The position numbers were made by a program, and so were the translations under genes. A stretch of 64,000 bases of DNA from Microcyclospora pomicola (lineage: Eukaryota > Ascomycota > Dothideomycetes > Capnodiales). The notes beneath the pieces were generated by a model. That model did no database searches, was not told the DNA's origin, and worked only from the letters and a program-made list of their open reading frames with translations. Location: contig NHNY01000005.1 of the NCBI GenBank assembly GCA_002786065.1, positions 806,001 to 870,000 of the forward strand, written 5' to 3'. Shown in pieces: positions 12,134 to 22,114 of the stretch (the first letter of the stretch is position 1; each line of letters begins with the position of its first letter).

Positions 12134-12943
12134 ATGGAGCCCATCACAAGATCTGCGTTACGCTGTGTCCGGTCGAAAGGAAGAAATGTGGCTTCAATAT
12201 CGACTACACGACAGCTATCAAGTATACATCTACCTCACACTCCGACACAACACAATGCGGCTCCGCAACGGCATCAGAACACAAGCGCGTACATGCCCTT
12301 TGTGACTGTCCAGGATGTACGATGATCTTTATCCAATCCCTTTCTATGGCCGTTCCAGCTGACCGACCAGGGAGGCAATTGGCACACATCCGACATCTTT
12401 TCCCGCCTGCTGAAAGAACGAATCGTGATGCTGAATGGCGAAGTCGAAGACCAAATCTCCGCGTCCATCGTAGCACAGCTCCTCTTCCTTGAGGCCGAGA
12501 ACTCGTCCAAGCCCATCAACCTGTACATCAACTCGCCGGGCGGCTCTGTAACCGCAGGTCTGGCGATCTACGACACAATGCAATACATCCGATCGCCCGT
12601 TCACACGATATGCCTGGGACAAGCAGCCAGCATGGGAAGTCTGCTGCTTTGCGGCGGTGAAAAGGGAAACAGGAGTTGTCTGCCGCATAGCAGGATAATG
12701 GTACATCAGGTGTCGGGAGGGTACCATGGGCAGGCTTCAGACATTGCAATCCATGCGAAGGAGATACTACGGGTACGAGAGCAATTGAATAAGATCTACC
12801 AGAGACACTTGACGCCAAAGGAGGGTGGAGAGAAAGACATCGACGAGATTGCCAGGGTGATGGAGCGAGACTTCTTCATGAGCGCGGACGAGGCAAAGGA
12901 TTGGGGAATCGTGGACAGAGTGTGGGGAGATCGAGACGCGTAG
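12134..12943 (+). CDS. clpP: Mitochondrial ATP-dependent Clp protease proteolytic subunit
   Basis: Serine protease that forms a tetradecameric barrel in the mitochondrial matrix and degrades substrates fed by ClpX. Exons 12134..12316 and 12359..12943 encode 255 aa. The intron is only 42 nt, but the unspliced frame hits a stop at its second full codon. Splicing in phase 0 gives the family sequence [20 protein letters not shown]. Residues 1-52 are Arg/Ser/Thr-rich with almost no acid, a typical mitochondrial presequence. The catalytic triad is intact: Ser152 (GQAASMGS), His177 (RIMVHQ) and Asp232 (MERDFFMS). ClpP is absent from budding and fission yeast but known from filamentous fungi such as Podospora. 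Confidence 0.95.
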
Positions 12944-13795
12944 TCTGGGTTGTTCGAAAAAAAGTGGTGTATGACACGGGAACGGGATTCGAGTGGTTGG
13001 ACACAGCGATGCTTGTGTGAGGCTGAGGTGTGCCATGAGGCATACATGCTCACAACAGCCTTGTCTAAGATGACTGTCGAGGACTGCCTGTGGACCATGG
13101 ATCTTGCCCTGGTCTTGATTGAAACTTCATAATCGGACACGCAACACCACAAAACTGCATCGTGGCAGAGAGAGCGACTACGAGAAAGGAAGGGGTTATA
13201 GTCGTCGCTGTCGCTCGTGCGGGTCAGCAAGAGTGCCTTACGGTCTAGAGATGTGGTCCGAGGAAAGTTGTGGACTGTAGAACCACACCGCTCCATCCGC
13301 AGGGGGTATATGCACCTCTACTCAAATATCAGAGATGCGATCTATCATTTCTAACGACGACAACATGGGACATGACAAATGTTTCTGTGCAACAACAACA
13401 ACCGCCGTAAGAAGTCACTGATGTTGGTTGTTCTGCTTGGGGAAAGGGACCACCAACTTGGATGTCCATGAACGAGGATGCTAGCCATTTGCGTGAAGGT
13501 ACTACGATCAAAAGATAGGGTCCCTTGCAGCGGCCCCCAAGACCTTGACTACGACTTACCGTAAGCACGCCGGCGGCACAGTCGTAAAGGTCGGCGTTTA
13601 CGACTAATAAGAGTTATACATGACTGCGCCGCATCTGTGGGAAGCCTGTTTCAGTTGTCAACCAAGAACAGCACTTGCTATGTATAGCTACCTCTGCCAT
13701 ACAATGGAGCTGAATGCAGAATAATTTGTCCATACCTTTCAATCACATCCGAACAAGAAAGTTCAAATCCAAACGAAGCAAAGTTCCATAACTCC
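12944..13795. other. Intergenic, ClpP 3' end to small membrane protein
   Basis: No gene recognised. The stretch holds a perfect 9-bp inverted repeat at 13580-13605, listed separately. Antisense open frames over the ClpP end and this region have no family character. Confidence 0.45.
13580..13605. repeat. Inverted repeat, 9-bp stem with 8-nt loop
   Basis: AGTCGTAAA and its exact reverse complement TTTACGACT flank GGTCGGCG. Just upstream, CTTACCGTAAG is another small palindrome sharing the TTAC/GTAA core. The element lies about 190 bp before the start codon of the next gene. It could be a paired regulator site or an RNA hairpin; I cannot decide. Confidence 0.6.
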
Positions 13796-14308
13796 ATGAT
13801 TTCCAAAGCCACATTTCAGATGCCGAACCTTGGTAGGTATAGTAGCACGCTTACCACGACATCCGTTGCTGACATACCCCTTCCAGAAGGACGGTGTATC
13901 CCAAACCTCGCCTCTCTACCAGTATCCTTCGTCAACAGCACAAGTCTTCTCTGCGGCTTCTACACAAGTCTGTCCAACACACATCCCGCCTCTGTCGCCA
14001 CTGGGCCTGTCTCAAGCGCCGTAGAGCTCGCGAGATGTTGCGCCGGGCACGTACTCAGCACCACAGACGGACGGGCCTGCACGTTCACCTACTGCGCTCC
14101 GCATCACCAGAAATCCTTCGCAGCGTGCATCGCACGACCGCGAGCGTATGCGGCGCCACTAGGGGGACACTCGCTATGCAATGACGAAGGCCGGTTGCGG
14201 ACTGCTGAAGTGACGCGTCCGAGACGGTGGCCGACAGTGGTGTTGTTGGTCGCGTGCGCGGTATTCCTGTTGGGCGGCTTGCTGGATATATGGGACCCGT
14301 ACCTTTAG
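13796..14308 (+). CDS. Small Cys-containing protein with C-terminal membrane segment
   Basis: Family not recognised. Unspliced it is 170 aa, but a 54-nt GTAGGT..CCAG segment (13833..13886) with a GCTGAC branch site and a length divisible by three is very probably an intron, leaving 152 aa (exons 13796..13832, 13887..14308). There is no clear N-terminal signal peptide. The central region has the spacing CC-x14-C-x4-C-x9-C (ARCCAGHVL, CTFTYCAP, FAACIARP), which resembles the CCG...YC...C pattern of small fungal proteins of unknown function. After a basic stretch, a hydrophobic segment (WPTVVLLVACAVFLLGGLL) ends near the C-terminus, so it may be tail-anchored. Confidence that this is a gene is moderate. 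Confidence 0.55.
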   Translation: MISKATFQMPNLGRYSSTLTTTSVADIPLPEGRCIPNLASLPVSFVNSTSLLCGFYTSLSNTHPASVATGPVSSAVELARCCAGHVLSTTDGRACTFTYCAPHHQKSFAACIARPRAYAAPLGGHSLCNDEGRLRTAEVTRPRRWPTVVLLVACAVFLLGGLLDIWDPYL

Positions 14309-14721
14309 AGGCGAGAGGTCGATAGCACTTATGGCCGCCCTTATGCTGGCGGCACAGCGTGAAAGCACAAGATGTTTAGTCATGACGAGGCTCGGACGCT
14401 TATCTGTGACCACAGACTGCATAGGTGACGAAGGGGTTACTACGGATCGTACATAAACCTCATTGTGATGAGACGGTCAAGGTTGACATTATGAGCACTG
14501 TGCATACAGTGGCGACATACAAGTCACAGTCGGGTGCACAACTTGTTCTTGTCGCGATCGTTATTGCGCACACCGGTCGTACAAATGATCTCTCAATCCA
14601 AGGTGGTATCGACGGACAAGGTTGAAAGAGCTGAGAGAAGAGCAAGACGGAAAAGAGAAGCATTGTGTAGCCAAGGGTATATAGGGCTGCACCAAATGCA
14701 GATTATTTGTGAGCCGCCAGC
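14309..14721. other. Intergenic between convergent genes
   Basis: The 413 bp are shared 3' flanks of the small membrane protein (plus) and the Sec14-like gene (minus). I see no coding exon or RNA gene in it. Confidence 0.45.
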
Positions 14722-16374
14722 CTAGACTGCCGTAGGTTCCACCGCGGCGTTACTAGCTGCTGGATAGAAGTTCAACTTGCCTCCGTCATGCAACACACCG
14801 ATCCGATCGTACAGACTTCGCGCACGAATGTACTGATCGAGCCTCCAGTAATTCTCTGCCAGGCGTTGCGCCAAAGTGGCTCGCGACGCATTGACATCTT
14901 CGCCCTTCACCCAGTTCACCGTGGCAGTCTCGTACTGCAGCACGAGCTCGTCCCGCTCTTTCTGGATCGCGTCTCGCGTGGCTGTGTCCTCGAAGGCCTT
15001 GTTCTCGCCGGGAACCGGCTCGGGATAGCTATACGACCAATCTTCGTCGCCACCAAGTTCTTTCGGGATCCGCTCTCGCGGGATCCATTCTTCCAGGTCG
15101 GAGACACTGCTGGCGAAGTGTATCTTTGACGCAACTACTGGGTCAAGCCAGCCTTTGATGATCTTCCATACACCCTGGAAGATCCACGGTGACTTGTAAA
15201 CGAGGACCGAACCAAGTGACTCCGGGTAGTTGGCTTCAAAGACCTTGATCATGAACTTAACTGGTGTATAGTCCATATTAGCCATCGAGAAGTCGGTCAT
15301 GTCGAAGACGATGGTGGCGGTGTCGACCGGTGGTCTTAGTAGCATGCGCGACGTCTCGATGGTGTAAACTGTGAATCGCTCTAGAGATTTCACACTCTGC
15401 TCGCCCTGCCGATGTAAGCGTACTCGCACGTAGCAGCACGGCCTGTTCTCTTTGTCAAGTCCGTGTACAAAGGACTTGCCCAATCGAAGCTGCGCAAGAA
15501 AATCGTCACCTTCCTTCCTCACGTCAGGATCACTTGATTGCGACTGGGTGACAGCATGCCCCTCTCCATGGAAGACGACATCATCGTCAACGTGAGCCTC
15601 TTGACCTCGCCAGTGCATGGTAGATATCATCATGATCGTCGCAGCTTGCACATCCCACTTTCGCGCGCGCAGAAACCGCAGAAGAAGCGCATCTGGGTCA
15701 TCATGCTTGCTCATGCTCCACAACGAATCGCGTAACTGTTGCGGAGTCATGGAGGCTAGAGCTTGTTGGTACTCCTTCTTCTGGCCGTGCTTGTCGTCAT
15801 CTGCTGGAACGTCGTCGCCAACATCATCCTTGTCCTTCCGACCGAAAAGCGACAGTCTTCCTTTGCGCTTTTTCTTCTCGCTCGAAGCATCAGCTGTCGG
15901 GGGTCGTTCCACGTTGGCAACGGCTGGCTTTCCATCAGCTGTCAGACCACAAAGATCACTCAGCACCGCCCACATCTCCTTCAACTTCGTTTCTTGTTCC
16001 GCGGTCAAGTTCCCGGGACGACCGGGGGGCATTGGTCCTGCCATGTCCGAGAATCGTATGCTGGTATGCGTATCGGATTGGAAAGCTTCCGTCTCTTGTT
16101 CCGGATCAAGGGTACTTCTATACGGGATATATGTGTTCGCAACAACAGCAAAGCCTACTGAGCAGGCAGCAATGACAGCAAGGGTGTAGGCATTGACAGC
16201 GCTACGTCTCGGGCCCCGAGTAAGATTATGATCGATGCGGGGCGCAGCGGAACATGTGGTGATGCGGGAGCGAGCGCAGAGTCGGCCGGGTGCCCTCTTT
16301 TGTAGGAAAGATGCTGCGGATCGTCGTTGAAGAGGAATTAGGGAAGATGAGAGATGGCGAATAGGTGCGAGCAT
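14722..16374 (-). CDS. Sec14-like CRAL-TRIO lipid-transfer protein, extended N-terminus
   Basis: Intronless, 550 aa. A CRAL-TRIO N-terminal helical region lies near residues 205-250 (LLRFLRARKWDVQAA) and the lipid-binding CRAL-TRIO domain near 285-440 (VFDMTDFSMANMDYTPVKFM). This is the Csr1/Sfh2-like branch of Sec14 phosphatidylinositol/phospholipid transfer proteins. A basic KRKGRLSLFGRK patch precedes it. The first 110 residues are unusual: Arg-rich with almost no acid up to residue 57, then a membrane segment (about 62-84), as in an inner-membrane mitochondrial protein. Met111 (MAGPMPPGRPGNLT, codon 16044..16042) matches where I remember homologues starting. Both starts are possible, giving 550 or 440 aa and perhaps two locations. 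Confidence 0.88.
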   Translation of the reverse strand: MLAPIRHLSSSLIPLQRRSAASFLQKRAPGRLCARSRITTCSAAPRIDHNLTRGPRRSAVNAYTLAVIAACSVGFAVVANTYIPYRSTLDPEQETEAFQSDTHTSIRFSDMAGPMPPGRPGNLTAEQETKLKEMWAVLSDLCGLTADGKPAVANVERPPTADASSEKKKRKGRLSLFGRKDKDDVGDDVPADDDKHGQKKEYQQALASMTPQQLRDSLWSMSKHDDPDALLLRFLRARKWDVQAATIMMISTMHWRGQEAHVDDDVVFHGEGHAVTQSQSSDPDVRKEGDDFLAQLRLGKSFVHGLDKENRPCCYVRVRLHRQGEQSVKSLERFTVYTIETSRMLLRPPVDTATIVFDMTDFSMANMDYTPVKFMIKVFEANYPESLGSVLVYKSPWIFQGVWKIIKGWLDPVVASKIHFASSVSDLEEWIPRERIPKELGGDEDWSYSYPEPVPGENKAFEDTATRDAIQKERDELVLQYETATVNWVKGEDVNASRATLAQRLAENYWRLDQYIRARSLYDRIGVLHDGGKLNFYPAASNAAVEPTAV

Positions 16375-16601
16375 GGGAGTCGGACGAGCGGTTGGTGTCG
16401 AACCTCTACAGAAAGCAGTGTCGTGTTTGCAGATGCCCCGGAGTACTAGCGAGGACTGCCGTGAGGAGCAATGATGTCAGCCAATGCCGACGCTCGGCAC
16501 CCGGGTCGTAGTAGTGTTTCCGGGCGCGATGCGGGCGCGTCTACCTGAGCAACACACTTTATCACATGTGATAGCCGCGTGGAACAGCATCAAAATCAAC
16601 A
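16375..16601. promoter_or_regulatory. Bidirectional promoter, Sec14-like / DAM1
   Basis: The 227 bp separate two divergent start codons. The region contains CGGGCGCG twice (16521 and 16532, 11 bp apart), the second running into GCGCGT, which matches the MBF-type core ACGCGC on the minus strand. It also holds the 14-bp palindrome at 16560-16573. Binding is inferred, not shown. Confidence 0.45.
16560..16573. promoter_or_regulatory. Perfect 14-bp palindrome TATCACATGTGATA
   Basis: It reads identically on both strands. It carries an E-box (CACATGTG) flanked by GATA on each strand, 28 bp before the DAM1 ATG. It could bind a bHLH dimer or a GATA factor pair; this is an inference from sequence. Confidence 0.45.
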
Positions 16602-17379
16602 ATGGCGTCAACTACACCATCCACTGCACCTCCATCTGCCTCAGCACATCAGCGCTCAGGTTCACATTCGCGCACACGATCTGGCACTATTCCATCCCGA
16701 CCCACCACGCCATTGCGCCCGCCATCACGAACCAGTCTTCGCGCATCACAGACAACTCCTAGTGGACATGCCACAATTTCCGGAGCAGATCCTTTGGCGA
16801 ATCTCGAGCCTGCATTCGCCGAGCTGAGCGATGGCATGGCTGATCTCGAAGCCAATTTCATGCATCTGCAGCTCTTGAACGAGAGTCTGGGGCGTTTCAA
16901 TGAGAACTTTGGCGCATTCTTGTACGGCATGAACATGAGTGCTTTCTGCGTAGATTTTCCCGAGGTCAGTCTTGACGCACCAGCTATCCTCAGGTACCTT
17001 GTCTACCCTCTTTCACAACTGACACCACCATCCACAGGCTCCAATCCCGCAATCCTTCACGCGGCATCGCCATGCACCGTCCAACATTGGGAATTCCCCG
17101 TTTCGTGACCGTGCGCCGCCTCCGGACGTTGAAGCTACATTCCTCACAACCGACACCTCATTCGTCGAGAACCCTCCCACAAGCACGAAGACGTCCAAGT
17201 TCAGCGCAACACCTTCGACCGGGGGCGTGCGGCAGTCTATGCTGCCCTCGAGAGGCGGCTTAAGAGGAGCAAGAGGTAGCGGCATAGGTAGAGGTGGCTC
17301 TACTAGAGGATCTACCACAGGGATCGGTCGAGCTGCAGGCGGCGTGGGTAGAGGAAGAGGTCGAGGCAGCGTGAGGTAG
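16602..17379 (+). CDS. DAM1: DASH complex subunit Dam1
   Basis: Component of the DASH/Dam1 complex, which rings or tracks kinetochore microtubules and is an Aurora B (Ipl1) target. Exons 16602..16964 and 17038..17379 (intron 73 nt, GTCAGT..ACAG) encode 234 aa. The join after Glu121 restores the family sequence FCVDFPEAPIPQSFTRHRH. The unspliced frame departs from the family pattern at that point. The Dam1 signature region is at about 61-128 (LEPAFAELSDGMADLEANFM). The N-terminus is Ser/Thr/Arg-rich. The tail is Gly/Arg-rich (RGGLRGARGS) and basic, fitting microtubule contact. It shares a short promoter with the Sec14-like gene. Confidence 0.95.
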
Positions 17380-19416
17380 AGCACCCTTGACAAGATCTCC
17401 TGCCAGCAAGTGTTGATGTATACACGAATACGTGAACAGCGGCTTGTGAGCCTGTATAGCTGATGTAAGTGGTTGGCGCCAGAGCAGTCCGCGATCATGT
17501 CGTGCCTGCTGCAGCAATCAACAATCGCGAACTCTTGCATGCAATATCCATTGATGCTCATTGCACGCATACAAGTGTGTTGGCCATACATAGGTCGTCT
17601 ACTACATACATGTACGGCAATGAGTAAGTGCGCGTCATGTGACTCAATGCGATAGCCTTCAGCCACACAGCACGTCGTCTTCTTACAAAGCGGAGTAAAA
17701 CTTCCAGACAAGGCTCATCATGCAGAAAGTCATACGCCTCTCGGTGCACATCGACAATCATCGTCCATGGATTTCGAGCCGGTCGAGGATTTGCTATTAG
17801 TATATTCCTTCAAACTTTCGCGTGAGGCAAGGTGAGGCGAGCTCGGTTCGTGCCAGCCACATGCGATCTGCACCGTTCCTTTAACCCACTTCGGATGCTG
17901 GCGGCAAGGCTGCGCACACTTTGACGATGACTATTGCACCGAATACACGAACAGGCGAGCAATGTTACGATCGATCTACGGTGTCAAATCGGTAGACATG
18001 TGGGGTGTGCGTTGTTACAACGCTCCGAAGTCGCTTTCGGACGAGAGACTGAGTCGAATTTACCTATGGCGAAACCGAACACCGAAATCCTTCGCGTGGG
18101 CACCATTCGGGAAAATGCAGTCCATCAGAGGTACATACTGTAGCTGAAAGCGATCGCACCGACGGGATGTGCGGACAAAGGGCGGTGGATGATCTCCAGA
18201 CATATGCCGCATGTAGCACGCCATAAGTCTATGACCTACACATGACACATGGTGAGCTACATTCTTATCAGACGTTTTGGTTCGGCCAACGTAATGGCAG
18301 CAGCGGATACTGAGCGGAAGAGCAGCAGCTTCGCTTCTCATTTGTGGCTGGGACCGCATCCGACGCGGAATCATTTCTGGAGATCGAAGATTTTGGGGCG
18401 TTGGACTCTCACGTCAGATCGGGACTTCTCGGCATGCTTCCTGTCTTGCCCTCCAAAATTGTTGATCGATCTATCAATAACGTTGTCCATCCTGAGTCGA
18501 TTACACATCCAGAATGCAATCGAGAGGAATCCATAATGCAATGGACTTGGGCGGTGAGAGCTGAAAGCTGAAAGGGAAGAGGTGAGGTTGTGCAGCACGT
18601 CGATCATCGTCGACAAGGAGGCTCGTCCTGGGTCAAAGCTCCCCGGTCTAGGCATCTTAGTCTGTGGCATCGGACATAAGGCCAGGGAGACCATGAAGCT
18701 TTGCATCAGTCTTCACTTCGGTCATCCTTAAGTTCCGAAGCCGTTGGAGGGCTCCATCGGACCATGATTGGCTGACGACTGGTGTCTGGTCGTGTCATCA
18801 CATGAGGCTATACCTCTTGATTACCAAACACGCACATGCTGTCGACGTCGTTCTCACATTGGACAAATCCCTCGTCTGCTGTACCAAAATCGTCCAGCTC
18901 GTCACCAGGCAACACTCCGGATGTAGTCGGGAAATGCAGCATGTATGGTGTCCACGTCCAATCGTGGCACATCCAGCTGCGAAAGTCCGAACTACCGGAC
19001 GAAATACTTTGGCTACACTGAAGTCACAATGACCGTCTTGCGGTGCTCCGTCCTAAGCTTTACTTCATAAGGACGGTGTGCTTGCTGGTCGCGTACCTTG
19101 CCCATCTGCATAGGATCCGCTTTCCTGCTGGATCGACCGGATGTGGGCAGCCTCATGCTCAGACATCATGCTCTGTCATCGCCATATGGTAAAGCCGGCG
19201 AATCCGTGTCATAAATTCTCGCGCCTCCACCTGTGTTGAAAGTTTACTGCAGTTTCCCTCTTGCTTCACGTTCTGTTTCGCTTTGTCGCATTGCGTCGTT
19301 CACTCAGACATCATCGAGCGAAAGTGAATCTGGAGGTCTATCTACGATCGGGAGCTAGCTCGGCTTCTGGTTGATCGTAGTCTCACGGGCTTTGCTACAG
19401 CAGTGGGCATCAAGCT
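17380..19416. other. 2-kb stretch without a recognised gene
   Basis: Lies between DAM1 (3' end) and the Ytp1-like gene (5' end). Open frames are at most about 110 codons, overlap each other on both strands and show no family pattern. I found no tRNA or rRNA signal and no transposon open frame. It may hold an unrecognised small or non-coding gene, or simply a long promoter. Confidence 0.4.
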
Positions 19417-21252
19417 ATGCCAGCGACTCGTGCAATAATCGCTTGCGCAGCGACTGCGCTCGTCCTTGGAGTACTGCCGATAGTCGCTGCTCATGGCGAT
19501 GAGCCTATGGGAACAATGGAGACGGGCCATGGCCAACCATTGGCGACAAATGCGACAGCAGAGCCGGTATACATTCCTCCTTCCAGCTATTTCCGTCACG
19601 GGCAATATACAGGATTCATGATGCTGCACATTATCCTCATGCTATTGGCCTGGGTCGTTGTGTTGCCAGTTGCGATCATGCTCAGCATTGCCCGATCCAA
19701 GTTCAGCATACCAAGTCAAATTGCCTTCCACGTTTGTAATGGTTTCGCAGTTCTCGGTGGATTCATGTACAACCATGCCACGCCCGCTCTATATACGAAC
19801 AACTCACACCACCCAATCGGCTGGGTTCTGGTCGCTTTCACGATTGCCTGGACGTTGGCGTCCACCTTTGTTGCGTACAGCGAGCACAAGAGCAAGCAAC
19901 GCGAGTCGCACGTTCATTCGTTGACCGCCGATACGATCGCTCGATACGACAGTCTCCAACAAGAGTACAAAGACATAGAAGAAGCTAGATTGTCAAGAGA
20001 TTCTGGTCAAGGCACTGAGCGGAACTCGGCTTCTTTATTCAGCGGCTCACGACAAAACAGCCAAGAGTCAGTGTACACAACGAAGTCAGAGTCGCAATTG
20101 CCGTTGCGCGAAAACGATGAAGACGACGGGAAGGGAGCAGAACAGGATACATTGCTGGACGACAATGAGACCGATCAATTCATTTCACGCAGCATTCGAC
20201 GATGTCCGTCCGCACGTGCGGTCACCATCGTCCGTTTCTCCCAGATTGTGACCGAGAAGCTCTTGCTTCTCCTTGGCTTCCTCGGTGTAACCAGTGGTTT
20301 CATCGTATATGGTGGTCTGTTCCGCGACCGGGAGATCTTTTCAGGCCTGGCTCATTTCATCAAGGGAGGAATCTTTTTCTGGTATGGATTACTGACCCTC
20401 GGGCGCTGGATGGGAGCCTTCGCTGATTGCGGTTGGGCTTGGAACATTCGCCCGACATACCCAACCGTCTCGCGATGGAAGTCACGAATTCCATCAGCAG
20501 AATTCACGGAGTCATTCGTTATTTGGTTTTACGGCGCAAGCAATGTCTTCCTCGAGCACCTCAACAACTGGGGAGGCGAGTGGTCACCTACAGACTTCGA
20601 GCACATCTCCATTACTGTACTCTTCTTCGGCGGCGGTCTTCTGGGCATGCTGATCGAATCGCAAAGTGTCCGCGAAATGCTGAACACGGCTGTGGAAGTT
20701 CAAAAGTACAAGACTTTACGAGCTGAGGTTGCTTCAGGCTCATCCGAGCACGGAATCGACGCCGGGAATGTCGCCGTCACCAACAATTCAACCGCAGAAT
20801 ACCCGGAACCATGGCAGGAGCCACGCTCGGCCACATTGTCACTCAACCCGATGCCTGCACTGGTTATTCTGTTGCTGGGCGCAATGATGTCGTCGCATCA
20901 CCAACAAAGCATGGTTAGCACAATGATGCATGCACAGTGGGGTACCCTCTTCTTCGCCTTTGCTCTTGCGCGTGCCGCAACCTACGTGATGGTGTATGTG
21001 AAACCACCAACTTCACACTTCGCATCTCGTCCGCCTACCGAGCTCGTCGCAGCCTTCTGTTTGACGGCCGGTGGCCTCATGTTCATGATGAGCGCGCACG
21101 ACATGGTATGGGCCATTGAATCGAATGGCCTTGACGCCATGACCATTTTCACCGTCACAACGGGATTGACTGGCATGCTTATGGCGTGGGTCGTCACCAC
21201 GTTCGCAGTGAAAGGCTGGGCCGTCCGAAGGGAGCGCAAGTTCTCGTCGTAG
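19417..21252 (+). CDS. Ytp1-like multi-pass membrane protein
   Basis: Intronless, 611 aa. An N-terminal signal peptide (ATALVLGVLPIVAA) is followed by a His/Met-containing lumenal stretch, then a DUF2427-type region with four membrane segments (about 65-165), a charged Ser-rich cytoplasmic loop (about 170-260) and a Ytp1 C-terminal domain with further membrane segments (about 265-600). Motifs such as IKGGIFFWYGLLTLGRWMGA and FYGASNVFLEHLNNWGGEWS are conserved in this fungal family. Its biochemical role is not established; yeast Ytp1 is an uncharacterised membrane protein. His and Met residues such as SSHHQQSMVSTMMH lie in or near membrane segments and might bind metal or heme, but this is speculation. 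Confidence 0.88.
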   Translation: MPATRAIIACAATALVLGVLPIVAAHGDEPMGTMETGHGQPLATNATAEPVYIPPSSYFRHGQYTGFMMLHIILMLLAWVVVLPVAIMLSIARSKFSIPSQIAFHVCNGFAVLGGFMYNHATPALYTNNSHHPIGWVLVAFTIAWTLASTFVAYSEHKSKQRESHVHSLTADTIARYDSLQQEYKDIEEARLSRDSGQGTERNSASLFSGSRQNSQESVYTTKSESQLPLRENDEDDGKGAEQDTLLDDNETDQFISRSIRRCPSARAVTIVRFSQIVTEKLLLLLGFLGVTSGFIVYGGLFRDREIFSGLAHFIKGGIFFWYGLLTLGRWMGAFADCGWAWNIRPTYPTVSRWKSRIPSAEFTESFVIWFYGASNVFLEHLNNWGGEWSPTDFEHISITVLFFGGGLLGMLIESQSVREMLNTAVEVQKYKTLRAEVASGSSEHGIDAGNVAVTNNSTAEYPEPWQEPRSATLSLNPMPALVILLLGAMMSSHHQQSMVSTMMHAQWGTLFFAFALARAATYVMVYVKPPTSHFASRPPTELVAAFCLTAGGLMFMMSAHDMVWAIESNGLDAMTIFTVTTGLTGMLMAWVVTTFAVKGWAVRRERKFSS

Positions 21253-22114
21253 GTACCACGACTAACGAGAAGACGAGTCTGCTTAGAAGAACAACATTAG
21301 AACCATGATCTATGCTTCCACGATTTGAGGAGAACAAGAGTATCATGCCTAGCCATGTCACGCATCGGGAAAAGAATGCTTTCGACGCTCCACGGTCTCC
21401 CCGTGGGCTGCGTAGCGACTAACGGATTAGGTGGTGATGTTGATATGAGAACTGAGATTTCGTGACAGTTTGTTTCGTTTTTGCTTTTCAACACGATTAC
21501 CCACCATCCACGGATGACATTCTGGTTTGCATGACTTTGCTAGGAAACCTTACGGGCGTGCTGTGGGAGAATAAAGAAACCAGAGTTCTAGAATAGAGAT
21601 TATAGCGATGTACATATGCTACTCACCTCACACGTGAATTGAAGTGCTCTCCGTTCTTGGCAAGGAAAGCGTTACTTTTACACCCTCGAAGTATATACTC
21701 CTCCCTCGCAATCTCACATCGTACCTACCAAGTCTTCATACCTAGTTGCACGCAATATTCACCTTCGGTAGTATCGCCATGCAGTGCAGTATGAAAGCAT
21801 GAGCTTTACAAATGGTTGTTTTGCTACGCACGAAAGCAATGAACGCAATCTTAAAGGCGATGATGCAAATGGTGGTGTTGTTGAAGATTCGTTGCGTTAT
21901 TCTGAACCGAGATACGAAAAGCCTCTTGACATAAGGCTCACCTTGGCCCTATCGCGCAGCCATGATCCCGGACCAGAACTCCTTGATGCTCCCTCCAGAT
22001 CCCACCGCCGCCGCCGCAAGTCCTCAACCTGCTCCTGAGGCATTCGTCCAATTCGCCCATATTTTCTCATAAGAACTTCCAAACCTTGTGGTGGAAAACG
22101 TTTCATTGTTATAT
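21253..22114. other. Intergenic between convergent genes
   Basis: The 862 bp are 3' flanks of the Ytp1-like gene (plus) and SMC4 (minus). Only short open frames without resemblance are present. No RNA gene is visible. Confidence 0.45.
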
